A stretch of DNA of 64,000 nucleotides from DATLXU01 sp035575515 (GCA_035575515.1 DATLXU010000127.1:62001-126000); one strand, 5' to 3'. Shown: positions 26,617 to 35,884, counted from the stretch's first letter. Numbers and translations: made by a program. Notes: generated from the letters alone by a model not told the origin.

Positions 26617-27072
26617 ATGAATCGAGCAGTGAGTATTCGAGCAGCGGCGTTGCTGGCGGGATTGATTATTGCGCTCGCATCGGTCGCGTCAGGTCAGAGG
26701 CCGCAATCAAATGCAGCACGCCGTCCCGCCAAGTCGTCAAAGCATACAGAGACTCGACTTTATTCACCACGCATACGAAGCTATGCGCTGAGCTTTATCG
26801 TTGAAGGACGCGTCGAGGCAATCACCGCTCGCAGCATCACCATCAAGACCGCGCGAGGAATTCAATATAGATTCGAGATTGACGATAACACTTCGATTCT
26901 GGAATCAGGCGAGCTTGTGTCATTCGCTACTATGGCTGACGTCGCGTTGACTCCTTCCGATTTGAGGCTGATGGATTCGGTCGAGATAGTTGTCGAGCGC
27001 GCAAACCATCGCAACATTGCGAGAATCATCACGCGCACAGCGCAAGCAGGCGCGCTGCTTGCAAGGCATTGA
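26617..27072 (+). CDS. Secreted DUF5666-like small protein
   Basis: 151 residues from the ATG at 26617 with GGAGGT about 6 nt upstream. A signal peptide (MNRAVSIRAAALLAGLIIALASVASGQ) is followed by a Pro/Ser-rich linker. The C-terminal half, FIVEGRVEAITARSITIKTARGIQYRFEIDDNTSI through MDSVEIVVERANHRNIARII, resembles the beta-barrel DUF5666. It is probably exported; function unknown. Confidence 0.65.
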   Translation: MNRAVSIRAAALLAGLIIALASVASGQRPQSNAARRPAKSSKHTETRLYSPRIRSYALSFIVEGRVEAITARSITIKTARGIQYRFEIDDNTSILESGELVSFATMADVALTPSDLRLMDSVEIVVERANHRNIARIITRTAQAGALLARH

Positions 27073-27155
27073 TTTACCGATATGACCGAGCGGCTTCGTG
27101 ATATAATTGGGTCATCTAGTTCCCGTGCTAAACCGTCGAAGTGGAGCCTCCGGTT

Positions 27156-27737
27156 ATGTCTTCGCCCCCGCAGAGCTATTCCGATATGCACATCAAAGGC
27201 GGGCTGCTTCGCGCTCGCTTTCTGTTCGTCGCGCTCAATTACGGTCTCGACGCATGGGCGCGCATACTTTCCCATTTAGATGAAGAAGATCGTGACGCGC
27301 TCAAAGAGATTGCGATAGACAACTGGTATCCGCTTCGCGCGCTCGACCGCGTTGATCGCGCGATTGCCGATGAGTTTGCCAGCGAGGGCGAAGCCGTATA
27401 TGAGCGGCTCGGAGAGTTCTCGGCCACGTCGAGCCTGTCGGGTCCCTACAGCAGTCTGCTCGACACGGACGTTCACAGCTTTCTGAATCAGTCGGCCTTG
27501 ATTCATCGCGCGTATCAGGATTTCGGCTCGGCTGCATACGAGCCGTTGAGCGAAACGAGCGGGCTGCTCACGATCAACTACGACACGCCGCCGCCGCTGA
27601 GCTATTGCGTGAGCGGGACGGCATACTTTCGCCACGCGGTTGAGATGTGCGGCGCGCGTTCGGTCCGCATCACTCACACGCGCTGCTGCGGGCGCGGCGA
27701 TGCCGTCTGCGAGTTCTACATAACGTGGCAAGCGTAG
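27156..27737 (+). CDS. V4R/TIGR02265-like sensory protein
   Basis: About 193 residues from MSSPPQSYSDMHIKG. The order, an N-terminal helical part (LNYGLDAWARILSHLDEEDRDALKEI, WYPLRALDRVDRAI) and a C-terminal part (LLTINYDTPPPLSYCVSGTAYFRHAVEMCGARSVRITHTRCCGRGDAVCEFYITW), fits the DUF2378/TIGR02265 group known from myxobacteria, whose C-terminus resembles the V4R ligand-binding domain. Four Cys in the last 45 residues may bind a metal or ligand. Function unknown. Confidence 0.6.
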   Translation: MSSPPQSYSDMHIKGGLLRARFLFVALNYGLDAWARILSHLDEEDRDALKEIAIDNWYPLRALDRVDRAIADEFASEGEAVYERLGEFSATSSLSGPYSSLLDTDVHSFLNQSALIHRAYQDFGSAAYEPLSETSGLLTINYDTPPPLSYCVSGTAYFRHAVEMCGARSVRITHTRCCGRGDAVCEFYITWQA

Positions 27738-27751
27738 CTTAGAAAATTTTA

Positions 27752-27780
27752 GGCGCGCGGCGGCGAGCCTCCCGCGCGCC
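27752..27780. terminator. GC-rich hairpin between convergent genes
   Basis: GGCGCGCG (27752-27759) pairs with CGCGCGCC (27773-27780). On the minus side it is followed by TAAAATTTTC and could end both genes. The rest of the spacer up to 27879 shows nothing. Confidence 0.5.
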
Positions 27781-27879
27781 ATGTTTCTGAAACGTAAACC
27801 GTCAGCGCGAGCACGCCGAAGCTGGCCCAGTCGCGCGGGCGCGAGTATGTAGCCAAGCTGTCAGTAGAGCGTCGGCGAG

Positions 27880-28419
27880 TCACCCCGAATAGGACGCGGG
27901 CCGCGTCTGGTGGCGAACTCGAATCGTGTGCGGGCCGGGCGCAAGCTCGGCTTTGAAGCTTATGAAGGTTTGCGGCTTTGGACGATAACTCAACTGGCCG
28001 TCGCCTTCTATTTTCGGAGTCGAAGCGGGCGCGCGCCAGCTTTGAGGCAGAGCCTTTTCGTCAACGGCGATGTTTCTGAACTCGACTGATTGATTATCAA
28101 CCCACTCGCCGTTTCCTGTTTGAGGAGTTGCGACGAGCGCGTCGGCTGCGAAGATAAGATTTAGCTGCTGCTGCTCGCCATCGTTTCTGACTCGATAAAA
28201 GGCTTCAACAACGGCGAGCTTGCTGCCTTCGTCGTCTTTTGCGGCAGGCGAGTTGTAGCGAGCAAGAGGGCGCAGATCAATCGTCAAAGTCTCTCGCTCG
28301 ATTGCAACTGTCTTCAAATTGCCGAAGACTTCACCAGTCTGGTCGGCTGTGAGAATTTGAGGATTGCCCATGTTGGCACGGGCAGGAATCGTTGCAGCTT
28401 GCATTGCTGTTATTGTCAT
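27880..28419 (-). CDS. Exported protein of unknown function
   Basis: 179 residues from MTITAMQAATIPARANMGNPQIL, a probable remnant of a signal peptide ending ARA. In the same frame upstream the text reads IPLLACAM, typical of a signal core, but a stop precedes it with no start between. An ATG in the next frame at about 28450 suggests that the true N-terminus has been shifted by one base. The mature part (AIERETLTIDLRPLARYNSPAAKDDEGSKLAVVEAFYRVRNDGE) looks all-beta with a central LNLIFAADALV. No family recognised. Confidence 0.5.
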   Translation of the reverse strand: MTITAMQAATIPARANMGNPQILTADQTGEVFGNLKTVAIERETLTIDLRPLARYNSPAAKDDEGSKLAVVEAFYRVRNDGEQQQLNLIFAADALVATPQTGNGEWVDNQSVEFRNIAVDEKALPQSWRAPASTPKIEGDGQLSYRPKPQTFISFKAELAPGPHTIRVRHQTRPASYSG

Positions 28420-28491
28420 CGCGCACGCAAGAAGAGGTATGCTTGTTCATCTTTTTTCGGCAGCAGATTTCTCTACTTCATCGAATCAACG

Positions 28492-28908
28492 TCAGGCGTT
28501 CGGTATTGAATAAGTCACCGTAGCGTGAGCCACAGGTTCGGCTTCTCCCTCTGAGCGCATCATCACTTCGCCGACGGCCAGTCGCTTACCGAGTTTGAGC
28601 AATCGAGCTTCAGCGATGACGTCGCGCTGAGCGGGCTTGCGCAAAAAATTTATGTTCAGGTTCGCTGTCACTGCGAGCGCGACGGGGCCTATCATCGCAA
28701 GCAGCGCCATGTACATCGCCGTGTCTGCGAGCGTCATAAGCGCAGGCCCGGAAACCGTCCCGCCCGGTCGCAGGTGGCGGCGGTCGTAAATCAATCTCAC
28801 CTGAGCGAAGTTGTCTTCGACGCGCTCGACGCGAAAGCTGCGATGCACGTCATCAGGAAAATGCGAATAGAGAAACTCTTCAAGCTCTGCGGCTGTCATC
28901 TTTGTCAT
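28492..28908 (-). CDS. PaaI-type hotdog-fold thioesterase
   Basis: A 138-residue single hotdog domain. LIYDRRHLRPGGTVSGPALMTLADTAMYMALLAMIG matches the central helix of PaaI/YbgC-type acyl-CoA thioesterases, in which the Asp of LADTAMY is the usual catalytic residue. VTANLNINFLRKPAQRDVIAEARLLKLGKRLAVGEV is the matching strand region. Substrate unknown. It is 24 nt downstream of the next gene on the same strand. Confidence 0.82.
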   Translation of the reverse strand: MTKMTAAELEEFLYSHFPDDVHRSFRVERVEDNFAQVRLIYDRRHLRPGGTVSGPALMTLADTAMYMALLAMIGPVALAVTANLNINFLRKPAQRDVIAEARLLKLGKRLAVGEVMMRSEGEAEPVAHATVTYSIPNA

Positions 28909-28932
28909 TGCTCATCCTCTTCAGCGATTTTC

Positions 28933-29481
28933 TCACCAGGGGAAGAATCTAAATCTGCCGCGCTTGGACTTGCGCTTTTCCAGCAACTCCGAAGGCGCGT
29001 AATACTTGCCCATCTCCCAGAGGAAATCCATCTCTTTGTAAGTGGCAGACAACGCGAATCGCGCCTCGAAGATTTGAAGAAGGCTGCCGTAGAAAAGAAA
29101 TCCCGCGCCTATTAAGCCGAGCACTACCGGCACCCACCCGTAATGCTCGCTCGTCATCGCTACAATGCCAATCGAAACGCTCGTCGCAACGAAGATGCCG
29201 AGCGCGAGATAAAAGAGCGTGATGCTTCGCTGCAACAACCGCGCGCGGCTCGTGAGTATGTCGAGTTGATTGAAGATCATCGCGCGCCGCTCCCTTATGA
29301 AAGCCTCATCGGACTTTTCATTCGCCAGCTCTTCAAAACGGTCCGACAGCGCGCGCACGCGGTCAACGACGCGGCTCAGCCTCGTCGAGCTCGAAAGAAT
29401 TAGCGAGCCGCAGGCCGAGATCAACACCGCTGGCGTTATCATCGCTGAAAGCACTGCCAAACTTGAAGAGAGAGCCTCCAT
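28933..29481 (-). CDS. DUF2721 membrane protein
   Basis: 182 residues from MEALSSSLAVLSAMITPAVLISACGSLILSS (ATG 29481, GGAAGG upstream). Three hydrophobic helices are visible: 10-30, about 97-119 (SITLFYLALGIFVATSVSIGIVAM) and 127-150. A cytosolic charged stretch (RLSRVVDRVRALSDRFEELANEK...ERRAMIFNQLDILTSRARLL) lies between the first and second. This arrangement is that of DUF2721. Function unknown. Confidence 0.75.
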   Translation of the reverse strand: MEALSSSLAVLSAMITPAVLISACGSLILSSSTRLSRVVDRVRALSDRFEELANEKSDEAFIRERRAMIFNQLDILTSRARLLQRSITLFYLALGIFVATSVSIGIVAMTSEHYGWVPVVLGLIGAGFLFYGSLLQIFEARFALSATYKEMDFLWEMGKYYAPSELLEKRKSKRGRFRFFPW

Positions 29482-29745
29482 AGCAACCTTCCGTGTTGAT
29501 GCTCTTGGCATTCGCACGATTCAATGAAGCGAGATTGTCCGATACCGCTGGCCAAAAATCAACGAATCAACGCAAGGAATCGCAGCAATCGCTATCTTGA
29601 TTCGCGCATGCGTGTCGGTGGTATATTTATAGTGATGGCTTTCTCTAAAAGAAGGCTCATCGAGTGGCGCTTTGATTCCCTCCCTGACTCGTAATCTCGA
29701 TCAACTTTTCCGCATACTCTTTTAATCAAGGGAGGAGGCTGCAGG

Positions 29746-30741
29746 GTGATACTTCAGCAAGACGCCACCAACCCGTCATTTGGCAACGCGATAATCGAAC
29801 GGATAATTCGCATACTCAACACGCCGATCATTGAGCAGAAGGGACAGTTCTCGGTTTCTATAATGAGCCTCATCCTGCTCGTTATAGTGCTTATAGTCGC
29901 CTCGCTCGTGTCACGTTTTCTGCGTGGCTTTTTGAAAAAGCGCGTGCTGCCGCGCTTCCCTCATCTCGATGCCGGCCTGCAATACACGCTGCTCAGAATA
30001 GTCCATTATGTCATAATCGCCATCGGCATCATCTACAGCGTGAAGCTCGGATTCGCCGTTGACCTGACGAGCATCGCAGTCATACTCGGCTTTCTGTCGG
30101 TAGGCATAGGCTTCGGGCTTCAGTACATCGCGTCTGATCTCGCGTCGGGATTCATTCTGCTTTTTGAACGCCCCGTGCGAGTGGGAGATCGTTTGAAGCT
30201 CGGCGACATCGAAGGCCGCGTCGAAACGATCAGTCTCCGCTCTACGAGGCTCAAGACTAATGATGACGTGATGGTCATCGTGCCGAACTCGGAGCTTGTG
30301 CGCAACAAGATTATCAACTGGTCTTATTGCAACCGCGTGAGGATACGCGTGCCGGTAGGCGTGGCTTACGGGAGCGACGTGCAGAAGGTGACGGATGCTT
30401 TAATCGAAGCGGGCCGCTCCGTCGAGAAGGTGCTCGAAGACCCGGCTCCGAAAGTCTATCTGAAAGAATTTGGCGATTCGTCAATCAATTTTGAATTGCT
30501 CGTGTGGATCGCCTTGCCGCACAATCACGCGCAAATCCGTAGCGATATTAACTACCAGATTGAGCGCGTCTTTCGCCGCGAGCGGATTGAGATACCATTC
30601 CCGCAGCGCGACCTTCGCCTGCGCTCAGGGACCTTTAGAATCATCCGCGATGGCGCAGGCGTTGACGAGTTTGAGACATTAGCCACAGACCGGATGGAAG
30701 GCGAAAAGGGTCGCGAGCCTGCCAGCAAACCGAGGCATTAA
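29746..30741 (+). CDS. MscS family mechanosensitive channel
   Basis: A 331-residue protein with a GTG start at 29746 behind GGAGGAGG. Three transmembrane helices (about 42-62, 82-104, 108-135) lead into the pore-lining helix and the beta domain: VILGFLSVGIGFGLQYIASDLASGFILLFERPVRVGDRLKLGDIEGRVETISLRSTRLKTNDDVMVIVPNSEL. The C-terminal mixed domain runs to ERIEIPFPQRDLRLR. It should release solutes on hypoosmotic shock. It is monocistronic on this strand, with a 228-bp spacer before it that shows nothing definite. Confidence 0.92.
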   Translation: MILQQDATNPSFGNAIIERIIRILNTPIIEQKGQFSVSIMSLILLVIVLIVASLVSRFLRGFLKKRVLPRFPHLDAGLQYTLLRIVHYVIIAIGIIYSVKLGFAVDLTSIAVILGFLSVGIGFGLQYIASDLASGFILLFERPVRVGDRLKLGDIEGRVETISLRSTRLKTNDDVMVIVPNSELVRNKIINWSYCNRVRIRVPVGVAYGSDVQKVTDALIEAGRSVEKVLEDPAPKVYLKEFGDSSINFELLVWIALPHNHAQIRSDINYQIERVFRRERIEIPFPQRDLRLRSGTFRIIRDGAGVDEFETLATDRMEGEKGREPASKPRH

Positions 30742-30754
30742 CATAATAACTAGC

Positions 30755-31411
30755 TCACGCTTCCGCAGTGAGTCCGAGCACTATGTCAAAGCGCGCCGAA
30801 AGCTCGCCCGCGCGCGAGCCTTTGACAGGAACGAAAGGCACAATGACAGAAGCCTTGGCGCGCGCGTCTTTAATCTCATTAAGAATCTGGTCGCTTTTAT
30901 TCAGCGGCTCGCCCTGAATGTAGCATTGAGTCGTGAATTTCTCCTGCCCCTTAATCTTGACTGCGAAGTGAATGTGCGCCGTGCGCGGGACGTAGGGCAC
31001 AGGCTTGATCGTGCGAAAGAGATATTCGCCCGTCGAGCCTGTTACAAATCGCCCGAAGCCCTGAAAGTTTGAATCGCGCTTTTCTCGATTGTCGCTCTGA
31101 CTGTGCAGATACGCGCCGTTAATATCAACCTGCCATATCTCAACCGTCGCGTTGCGCACAGGCTCGCCGCGCGCGTTCAGGATTCGCCCGCTCAACCATG
31201 TGATAGGCCCGACAGCCGGCGTGATCGCATCGTTGATAATCACAAGATCATTGTCCGTGTCGAGCGGCAGCTTATCGGGATAGAAAGGCCCTTCAGTCTG
31301 GCGCGGCGTGCGAACCAGTTCTTCGGCGAATCTGCCGGGCACTGTAAAGAACGCAGCGCCCATCGCAAGACTGCCGAGAAAGCTGCGGCGATTCTGAAAT
31401 AGATTCTTCAT
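30755..31411 (-). CDS. Intradiol ring-cleavage dioxygenase-like protein, Tat-exported
   Basis: 218 residues. The N-terminus NRRSFLGSLAMGAAFF is a twin-arginine signal. The intradiol iron site can be read: TEGPFYPD, a Tyr in NGAYLHSQSD, and TAHIHF with TTQCYIQGEP supplying the His and further ligands. Such enzymes open catechol or protocatechuate rings with non-heme Fe(III). Exported versions with a Tat signal are common in soil bacteria, and their substrate is usually unknown. No other aromatic-degradation gene is nearby. Confidence 0.8.
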   Translation of the reverse strand: MKNLFQNRRSFLGSLAMGAAFFTVPGRFAEELVRTPRQTEGPFYPDKLPLDTDNDLVIINDAITPAVGPITWLSGRILNARGEPVRNATVEIWQVDINGAYLHSQSDNREKRDSNFQGFGRFVTGSTGEYLFRTIKPVPYVPRTAHIHFAVKIKGQEKFTTQCYIQGEPLNKSDQILNEIKDARAKASVIVPFVPVKGSRAGELSARFDIVLGLTAEA

Positions 31412-31468
31412 CTTGGTCCTCCAGCGTGACGTAATTTCGGAGATGATACCTTCAGGGCAAGGCGATGA

Positions 31469-32617
31469 TTAATCGGCGCGCGTTGCTTTGTCAAGCCCGG
31501 CGCGAATGCGGCTGACGCCTTCTTCGATTAACGATGGCTCGATTGAAAATGAAAGTCTGAGATAGCCTTCGCCTTCCGAGCCGAACGCTGAGCCGGGCAC
31601 GGTGATCACTCTCTCATTGAGCAACGCGAGCGCGATATCCATCGAAGGGCCAAAGCTGGATACGTCGAGCATAATATAAAACGCGCCTTCGCCAAGAACA
31701 TAAGGCAGATGTAACTCTCTTTCAATTGCCCGCGCCATCACGTCGCGGCGACGCTTCAGTTCGTTGCGCATCGTGGCGGTTGCCGCGCGGCCTTCATCGC
31801 TGAACGCAGCAACAGAAGCTCGCTGCGTCACGGCAGAGGCGCAGGTGGAAACGTACTGGTGCATCACTGTGATGTGGCGAATTGCGTCTTCGGGTCCGAC
31901 GGCCCAGCCTACGCGCCAGCCCGTCATGCTCATGCTTTTTGAAAGACCTGAGACGATTATGGTCTTGTCGTAGAACTCAGAAATCGTCGCGGGCCGCTCA
32001 TCAAAATAAATCTCGCGGTAGATTTCATCCGCGATGACGTAAGCATCTGTTCCGGCGAGACAATCAGCAATGAACCGTAAATCGTCGCGCGAGATGACGC
32101 GGCTTGTAGGATTCGACGGCGAGAGAATGAATACGAGTTTTGTTCGCTCGCTAAGAGCTTGTTTGAAGCTCTCTCTATCGAAGGCAAACCCGCGCGCGGC
32201 GGGCATACTGTAATAAACCGATTTTGCGCCCGCGATGTCGGCAATCTGTGGATAGGCGATGTAAGCAGGGTCAGGCATCAACGCCTCGTCGCCCGGCCCG
32301 ACAATGCTCATGATGGTTGCGAACAAAGCTTCTTCCGAGCCGTTCATTACGCAGACCTGCTTTGCGTTGAATGGCCGGTCCAAGCCTTCGCTGTGATAGG
32401 CGGCGATCTTTTCGCGCAACTGGATCAGCCCTGAGTTCGGCGTGTAGCCGATCTGTTCTTCTTCGATGACGCGAATGGCTTCGCGGCGGATGATTTCAGG
32501 CGTGCGAAAATCCGGCTCGCCAAGTCCGATATTGATAGAACCGGGCGGCGCGCTGTCATAGAGCACGCGCGTCGCGCTCTTGCGAATGTTTCGCAGTCTT
32601 TCAGCAGGTTTGAACAT
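31469..32617 (-). CDS. Class I/II aminotransferase (candidate DapC)
   Basis: A 382-residue PLP enzyme of fold type I. SINIGLGEPDFRTPEIIRREAI, IGYTPNSGLIQLREKIAAYH, SPSNPTSRVISRDDL and YVIADEIYREIYFD fit the aspartate-aminotransferase group, and the PLP lysine is in SGLSKSMSMTGWRVGW (about 235). It lies at the end of a minus-strand block containing dapD, dapA, dapB, lysC, asd and a dapE-like gene, which makes N-succinyl-diaminopimelate aminotransferase the best guess. A general aspartate/alanine aminotransferase remains possible. Confidence 0.82.
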   Translation of the reverse strand: MFKPAERLRNIRKSATRVLYDSAPPGSINIGLGEPDFRTPEIIRREAIRVIEEEQIGYTPNSGLIQLREKIAAYHSEGLDRPFNAKQVCVMNGSEEALFATIMSIVGPGDEALMPDPAYIAYPQIADIAGAKSVYYSMPAARGFAFDRESFKQALSERTKLVFILSPSNPTSRVISRDDLRFIADCLAGTDAYVIADEIYREIYFDERPATISEFYDKTIIVSGLSKSMSMTGWRVGWAVGPEDAIRHITVMHQYVSTCASAVTQRASVAAFSDEGRAATATMRNELKRRRDVMARAIERELHLPYVLGEGAFYIMLDVSSFGPSMDIALALLNERVITVPGSAFGSEGEGYLRLSFSIEPSLIEEGVSRIRAGLDKATRAD

Positions 32618-32618
32618 A

Positions 32619-32740
32619 CTCAGGGGCCAGAGGTCAGGAGCCAGAGGTCAGGATCAGAATAGCTGTTGCCTTAGAACTGGCTCTGGGAGCCACTTTCAAA
32701 ACAACCATCATCCTGATCCCTGACTTCCGACCTCTGACCA
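32619..32740 (-). repeat. Composite palindromic repeat element, copy E3
   Basis: Left arm 32619-32657 with CAGAGGTCAGGAGC units and right arm 32708-32740 with CTGATCCCTGAC and CGACCTCTGACC; the 33-bp palindrome is at 32669-32701 (core GGCTCTGGGAGCC). It lies between dapD and the aminotransferase gene. Confidence 0.8.
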
Positions 32741-33571
32741 CTAGCGAAGAAAATCCTCGAGTTGCACAGCCGCGTCGGTCTTCTCGTCGCGGTACTTGAC
32801 GATGATCGGCGTGTAGATCGAAAGGCCCATCTCTTCGCCCCGACCTTTCGTGATTGCGCGCGAGCCGGGCACGACGACCGCGCCCGCAGGAATCTCAAGC
32901 GGGCCATCTTCGCTCTTGCGATAAAACTCGTCCTTCACCAGATCATAAACAGCCGTGCCCCCCGTCAGAACAGTTCCCGGAGCCAGCACCGCGCGCTCGT
33001 GAACTATCGCGCCTTCATAAACGCCGCAGTTGCCGCCCACTAAAACATCGTCTTCGATAATCACAGGCATCTCGCCTATGGGTTCAAGCACGCCGCCTAT
33101 CTGAGCCGCAGCCGATATGTGAACTCGCTTGCCGATTTGCGCGCACGAGCCTACGAGCGCATGCGAATCAATCATCGTGTCGTCGTCAACATACGCTCCG
33201 ACGTTGACGAACATCGGAGGCATGCAGGTAACGCCTCGCCCGATGTAGCAGCCGTCGCGGATCGAAGACCCGCCCGGAACGATTCGCACCGCGTCATCAA
33301 CGGTCATGCGCTTGAGCGGGTAAGTGTCTTTGTCGTAGAAGCGAAATTGATTGTTGATCGAAAAATTCTGAATGCGGCCCATGCGAAAGCCGAGCAGGAT
33401 GCCTCGCTTCACCCACAGGTTCACCTGCCATCGGCCATCAACTTTTTCCGCTGCGCGCACTTCGCCCGCGTTAAGCTTCTGTTTGAACTCGTCAAACAGC
33501 GCGCGGTGCTCGTCCGCGAATTCTTCGGGCGGATTGTCGAACAGTTGCTGAATCTTCTCTGCCAGTTCCAT
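32741..33571 (-). CDS. dapD: 2,3,4,5-tetrahydropyridine-2,6-dicarboxylate N-succinyltransferase
   Basis: 276 residues from the ATG at 33571; a TTG four codons earlier overlaps the dapA stop and is less likely. The N-terminal helical part ends in MTVDDAVRIVPGGSSIRDGCYIGRGVTCMPPMFVNVGAYVDDDTMIDSHALVGSCAQIGKRVHISAAAQIGGVLEP, a left-handed beta-helix of hexapeptides typical of DapD. It transfers succinyl from CoA to tetrahydrodipicolinate, so this organism uses the succinylase branch. It follows dapA directly. Confidence 0.93.
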   Translation of the reverse strand: MELAEKIQQLFDNPPEEFADEHRALFDEFKQKLNAGEVRAAEKVDGRWQVNLWVKRGILLGFRMGRIQNFSINNQFRFYDKDTYPLKRMTVDDAVRIVPGGSSIRDGCYIGRGVTCMPPMFVNVGAYVDDDTMIDSHALVGSCAQIGKRVHISAAAQIGGVLEPIGEMPVIIEDDVLVGGNCGVYEGAIVHERAVLAPGTVLTGGTAVYDLVKDEFYRKSEDGPLEIPAGAVVVPGSRAITKGRGEEMGLSIYTPIIVKYRDEKTDAAVQLEDFLR

Positions 33572-33579
33572 AGCTTCTT

Positions 33580-34470
33580 TCAAATCAGTTTCAAATCCGT
33601 GAGCACACGGCGCAGTCGCTCTTTCGTTTCAGGCTTCACGGGAACGAGCGGCAGGCGATACACCTCTTTCATCTTTCCCATCATCGCGAGCGCAGCTTTG
33701 ACGGGGCCAGGACTCGTCTCGATGAAGTTCGCTTTCATCAGCGCAAACAGTTCTCGATTCAATCGCCGCGCCTCGTCCCAGTTGTTTTCCAGACAGGCTT
33801 TCGTGAGCGCAGTCATCTGTCGCGGCGCTTCGTTCGATGCTACGGAGATAACACCCGCGCCGCCGAGCGCAACAATGGGAAGCGTGACCGAGTCATCGCC
33901 CGAAAAGAGCTTGAAGCCTTCGGGCACGCGCGTGGCGATTTCTGCAATCTGCGAGATGTCGCCAGACGCTTCTTTCACTCCGATGATGTTTGGAATCTCA
34001 GCGAGCCGCGCGATTGTTTCGGGCAGGATGTTGACGGCAGTGCGCGGCGGCACGTTGTAAACGATGATAGGCAGCGATGTTGATTCTGCGATTGCGCGGA
34101 AGTGCTGGTAGAGACCTTCCTGCGTCGGCTTGTTGTAATAAGGTGAGACCGAAAGCAGGCCGCGCACACCCATGCGCTCGTACTCGCGCGCAAGCTCGAT
34201 GACGTGTGCGGTGTTGTTTCCGCCCGCGCCCGCGATGACCTGCACGCGGCCCTGCGCGGTTTGAAGGACTATTTCAACAACGCGGTGCTGCTCGTCGTCG
34301 CTCATCGTGGCGCTTTCGCCCGTCGTCCCGCACGGCACGAGAAAATCTATGCCTTCCGATATTTGAAACTCGACAAAGCGGCGCAGCGCGTCTTCGTCAA
34401 TTGATTTGTCTTCACGAAACGGCGTAGCGAGCGCCGTCCCGCATCCTTTCAGATTTGCAATCCCAAGCAT
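33580..34470 (-). CDS. dapA: 4-hydroxy-tetrahydrodipicolinate synthase
   Basis: A 296-residue class I aldolase-type enzyme joining pyruvate and aspartate semialdehyde. GCGTALATPF at the N-terminus, the GTTGESATMSDDE loop, SVSPYYNKPTQEGLYQHF, the Tyr of IIVYNVPPRTAVN and the Schiff-base Lys of IIGVKEASGD are all present. The stop codon overlaps the possible upstream start of dapD, so the pair is probably cotranscribed. Confidence 0.95.
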   Translation of the reverse strand: MLGIANLKGCGTALATPFREDKSIDEDALRRFVEFQISEGIDFLVPCGTTGESATMSDDEQHRVVEIVLQTAQGRVQVIAGAGGNNTAHVIELAREYERMGVRGLLSVSPYYNKPTQEGLYQHFRAIAESTSLPIIVYNVPPRTAVNILPETIARLAEIPNIIGVKEASGDISQIAEIATRVPEGFKLFSGDDSVTLPIVALGGAGVISVASNEAPRQMTALTKACLENNWDEARRLNRELFALMKANFIETSPGPVKAALAMMGKMKEVYRLPLVPVKPETKERLRRVLTDLKLI

Positions 34471-34512
34471 TTCATCTACCTCATCGTCTACAGCGCGCCC
34501 GCGCTTTGTTGC

Positions 34513-35118
34513 TTATGGCTTGAACTCGCGCCGCGCTTTTTCTTTTGCTTCTTCGCGACGCTCATATGCTGTCTTTCCCAACTGTGCATTGGTAATTTGG
34601 ATTGAAGTTTCACCTGAATAACCGACAGCCCTGATTTCAAACCCATCACACTTCAGAGACTTACGCTGGCTTTCGGAAACGGGCCTCCAAGCTTTTGCGA
34701 CAGGGAGATTATAGACTTCCGACAACTTCGTTATGAACTGATCCACGTTATCCCATTCAGGACCTTTATAATTTATCGAGAACGAGTTTACTCGTCCGTC
34801 TAAGAAAATAATTCTGACCAAATTAACGCCCGCAAACTTCGCCTTCGAGGGATAACTCGATGGAGTCACAGTTAAGTGCGCCACACCAAATTTATCAGAG
34901 TTGCCTTTTATTTGGTTGCTCAACTCTTCGTCTTGGCTATTGCCTGTGAAAAGCTCAACCACTTGCTCTACCGTCATCCCCAAACGCAGGCCGCGTATCG
35001 CAGGGGCTTGCGCCACCGTCAATTTGCATTCTTGCTGCGGCGCGTCTGTGTTGGTTGTCTGACCATAGGCCAGCGGCGCGAGCGCAAACAGAGATGTGAT
35101 TAATAAAAGCTGCTTCAT
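34513..35118 (-). CDS. Secreted lineage-type protein (CKLTxAQAPxIRGLRLGMT family)
   Basis: 201 residues from MKQLLLITSLFALAPLAYGQ, a clear signal peptide. The mature part starts with ECKLTVAQAPAIRGLRLGMTVEQVVELF and ends with a basic, Arg-rich helix (YERREEAKEKARREFKP). The first motif recurs, as far as I recall, in uncharacterised secreted proteins of Acidobacteriota; a BamE/SmpA-like RGLRLGMT turn is visible. It sits between dapB and dapA, but nothing in it suggests a lysine-pathway role. Confidence 0.65.
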   Translation of the reverse strand: MKQLLLITSLFALAPLAYGQTTNTDAPQQECKLTVAQAPAIRGLRLGMTVEQVVELFTGNSQDEELSNQIKGNSDKFGVAHLTVTPSSYPSKAKFAGVNLVRIIFLDGRVNSFSINYKGPEWDNVDQFITKLSEVYNLPVAKAWRPVSESQRKSLKCDGFEIRAVGYSGETSIQITNAQLGKTAYERREEAKEKARREFKP

Positions 35119-35196
35119 AACCCACTTCCTTCGACTCTGATTTTTTTCCAACCCTGTTCGAGTTGAATCCCCCATCCCTGTTTAATTGCTAACGCT

Positions 35197-35883
35197 TCAG
35201 CCATTGCTTTGCAACTGCTCTTCGATGATTTCCGAAAACTCGTAGAAGCCTTTGCGTCCGGCAATCCATCGAGCCGCGAGCAGCGCGCCTTCGGCAAATC
35301 CTGCACGGCTTCGCGCCGTGTGCGTAATCGCTAGCGTGTCGGCTTCCGAATCAAATCCGACCGTGTGTGTGCCGGGCATATAACCTGCGCGCGTGCTCGA
35401 CGTTGGCACTTCGCGGTTGTATTCAGCTTCGACTATTCGCTTCAAAAAAATCGCCGTGCCCGACGGCGCGTCCTTCTTGAATTTGTGATGAGCTTCTTCA
35501 ATGAACGGATCGTGCGACTGAAAGCGGCTGAACAAGCGAGCGGCGCACTCGACTATCTTGAACATCAGGTTCACGCCGATGGAAAAGTTCGAGCCGTAAA
35601 CGAACCCGATCTCGCTTTCATTAACGATGCGGCGAGCTTCATCAATCCGGTCGTACCAGCCCGTTGTGCCGACAACCATCGAAACGCCCGCAGCCGCCGC
35701 TTTCCGAATGTTCTCAATTACTGCCGCAGGCTCTGAAAAATCTATGCACACGTCGGCGTCGCTCAACTCTCCGCGCGAGCCTGCAACAGGATCAATCACG
35801 CAGACAACTTCCATCGCGTCGCGCTGAGCCGCCTGCTCAACCATATGCCCCATCTTTCCGTAGCCGAGTAAAGCGATTTTCAT
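35197..35883 (-). CDS. dapB: 4-hydroxy-tetrahydrodipicolinate reductase
   Basis: A 228-residue reductase, slightly short for the family. The Rossmann start IALLGYGKMGHMV, the segment VCIDFSEPAAVIENI and VVGTTGW, and the catalytic EAHHKFKKDAPSGTAIFL are present; His and Lys of HHKFKKDAPSGT match the active site. The usual N-terminal cofactor loop is abbreviated (VIDPVAGSRGELSDADV). It is preceded by a heptamer-repeat spacer. Confidence 0.93.
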   Translation of the reverse strand: MKIALLGYGKMGHMVEQAAQRDAMEVVCVIDPVAGSRGELSDADVCIDFSEPAAVIENIRKAAAAGVSMVVGTTGWYDRIDEARRIVNESEIGFVYGSNFSIGVNLMFKIVECAARLFSRFQSHDPFIEEAHHKFKKDAPSGTAIFLKRIVEAEYNREVPTSSTRAGYMPGTHTVGFDSEADTLAITHTARSRAGFAEGALLAARWIAGRKGFYEFSEIIEEQLQSNG

Positions 35884-35884
35884 A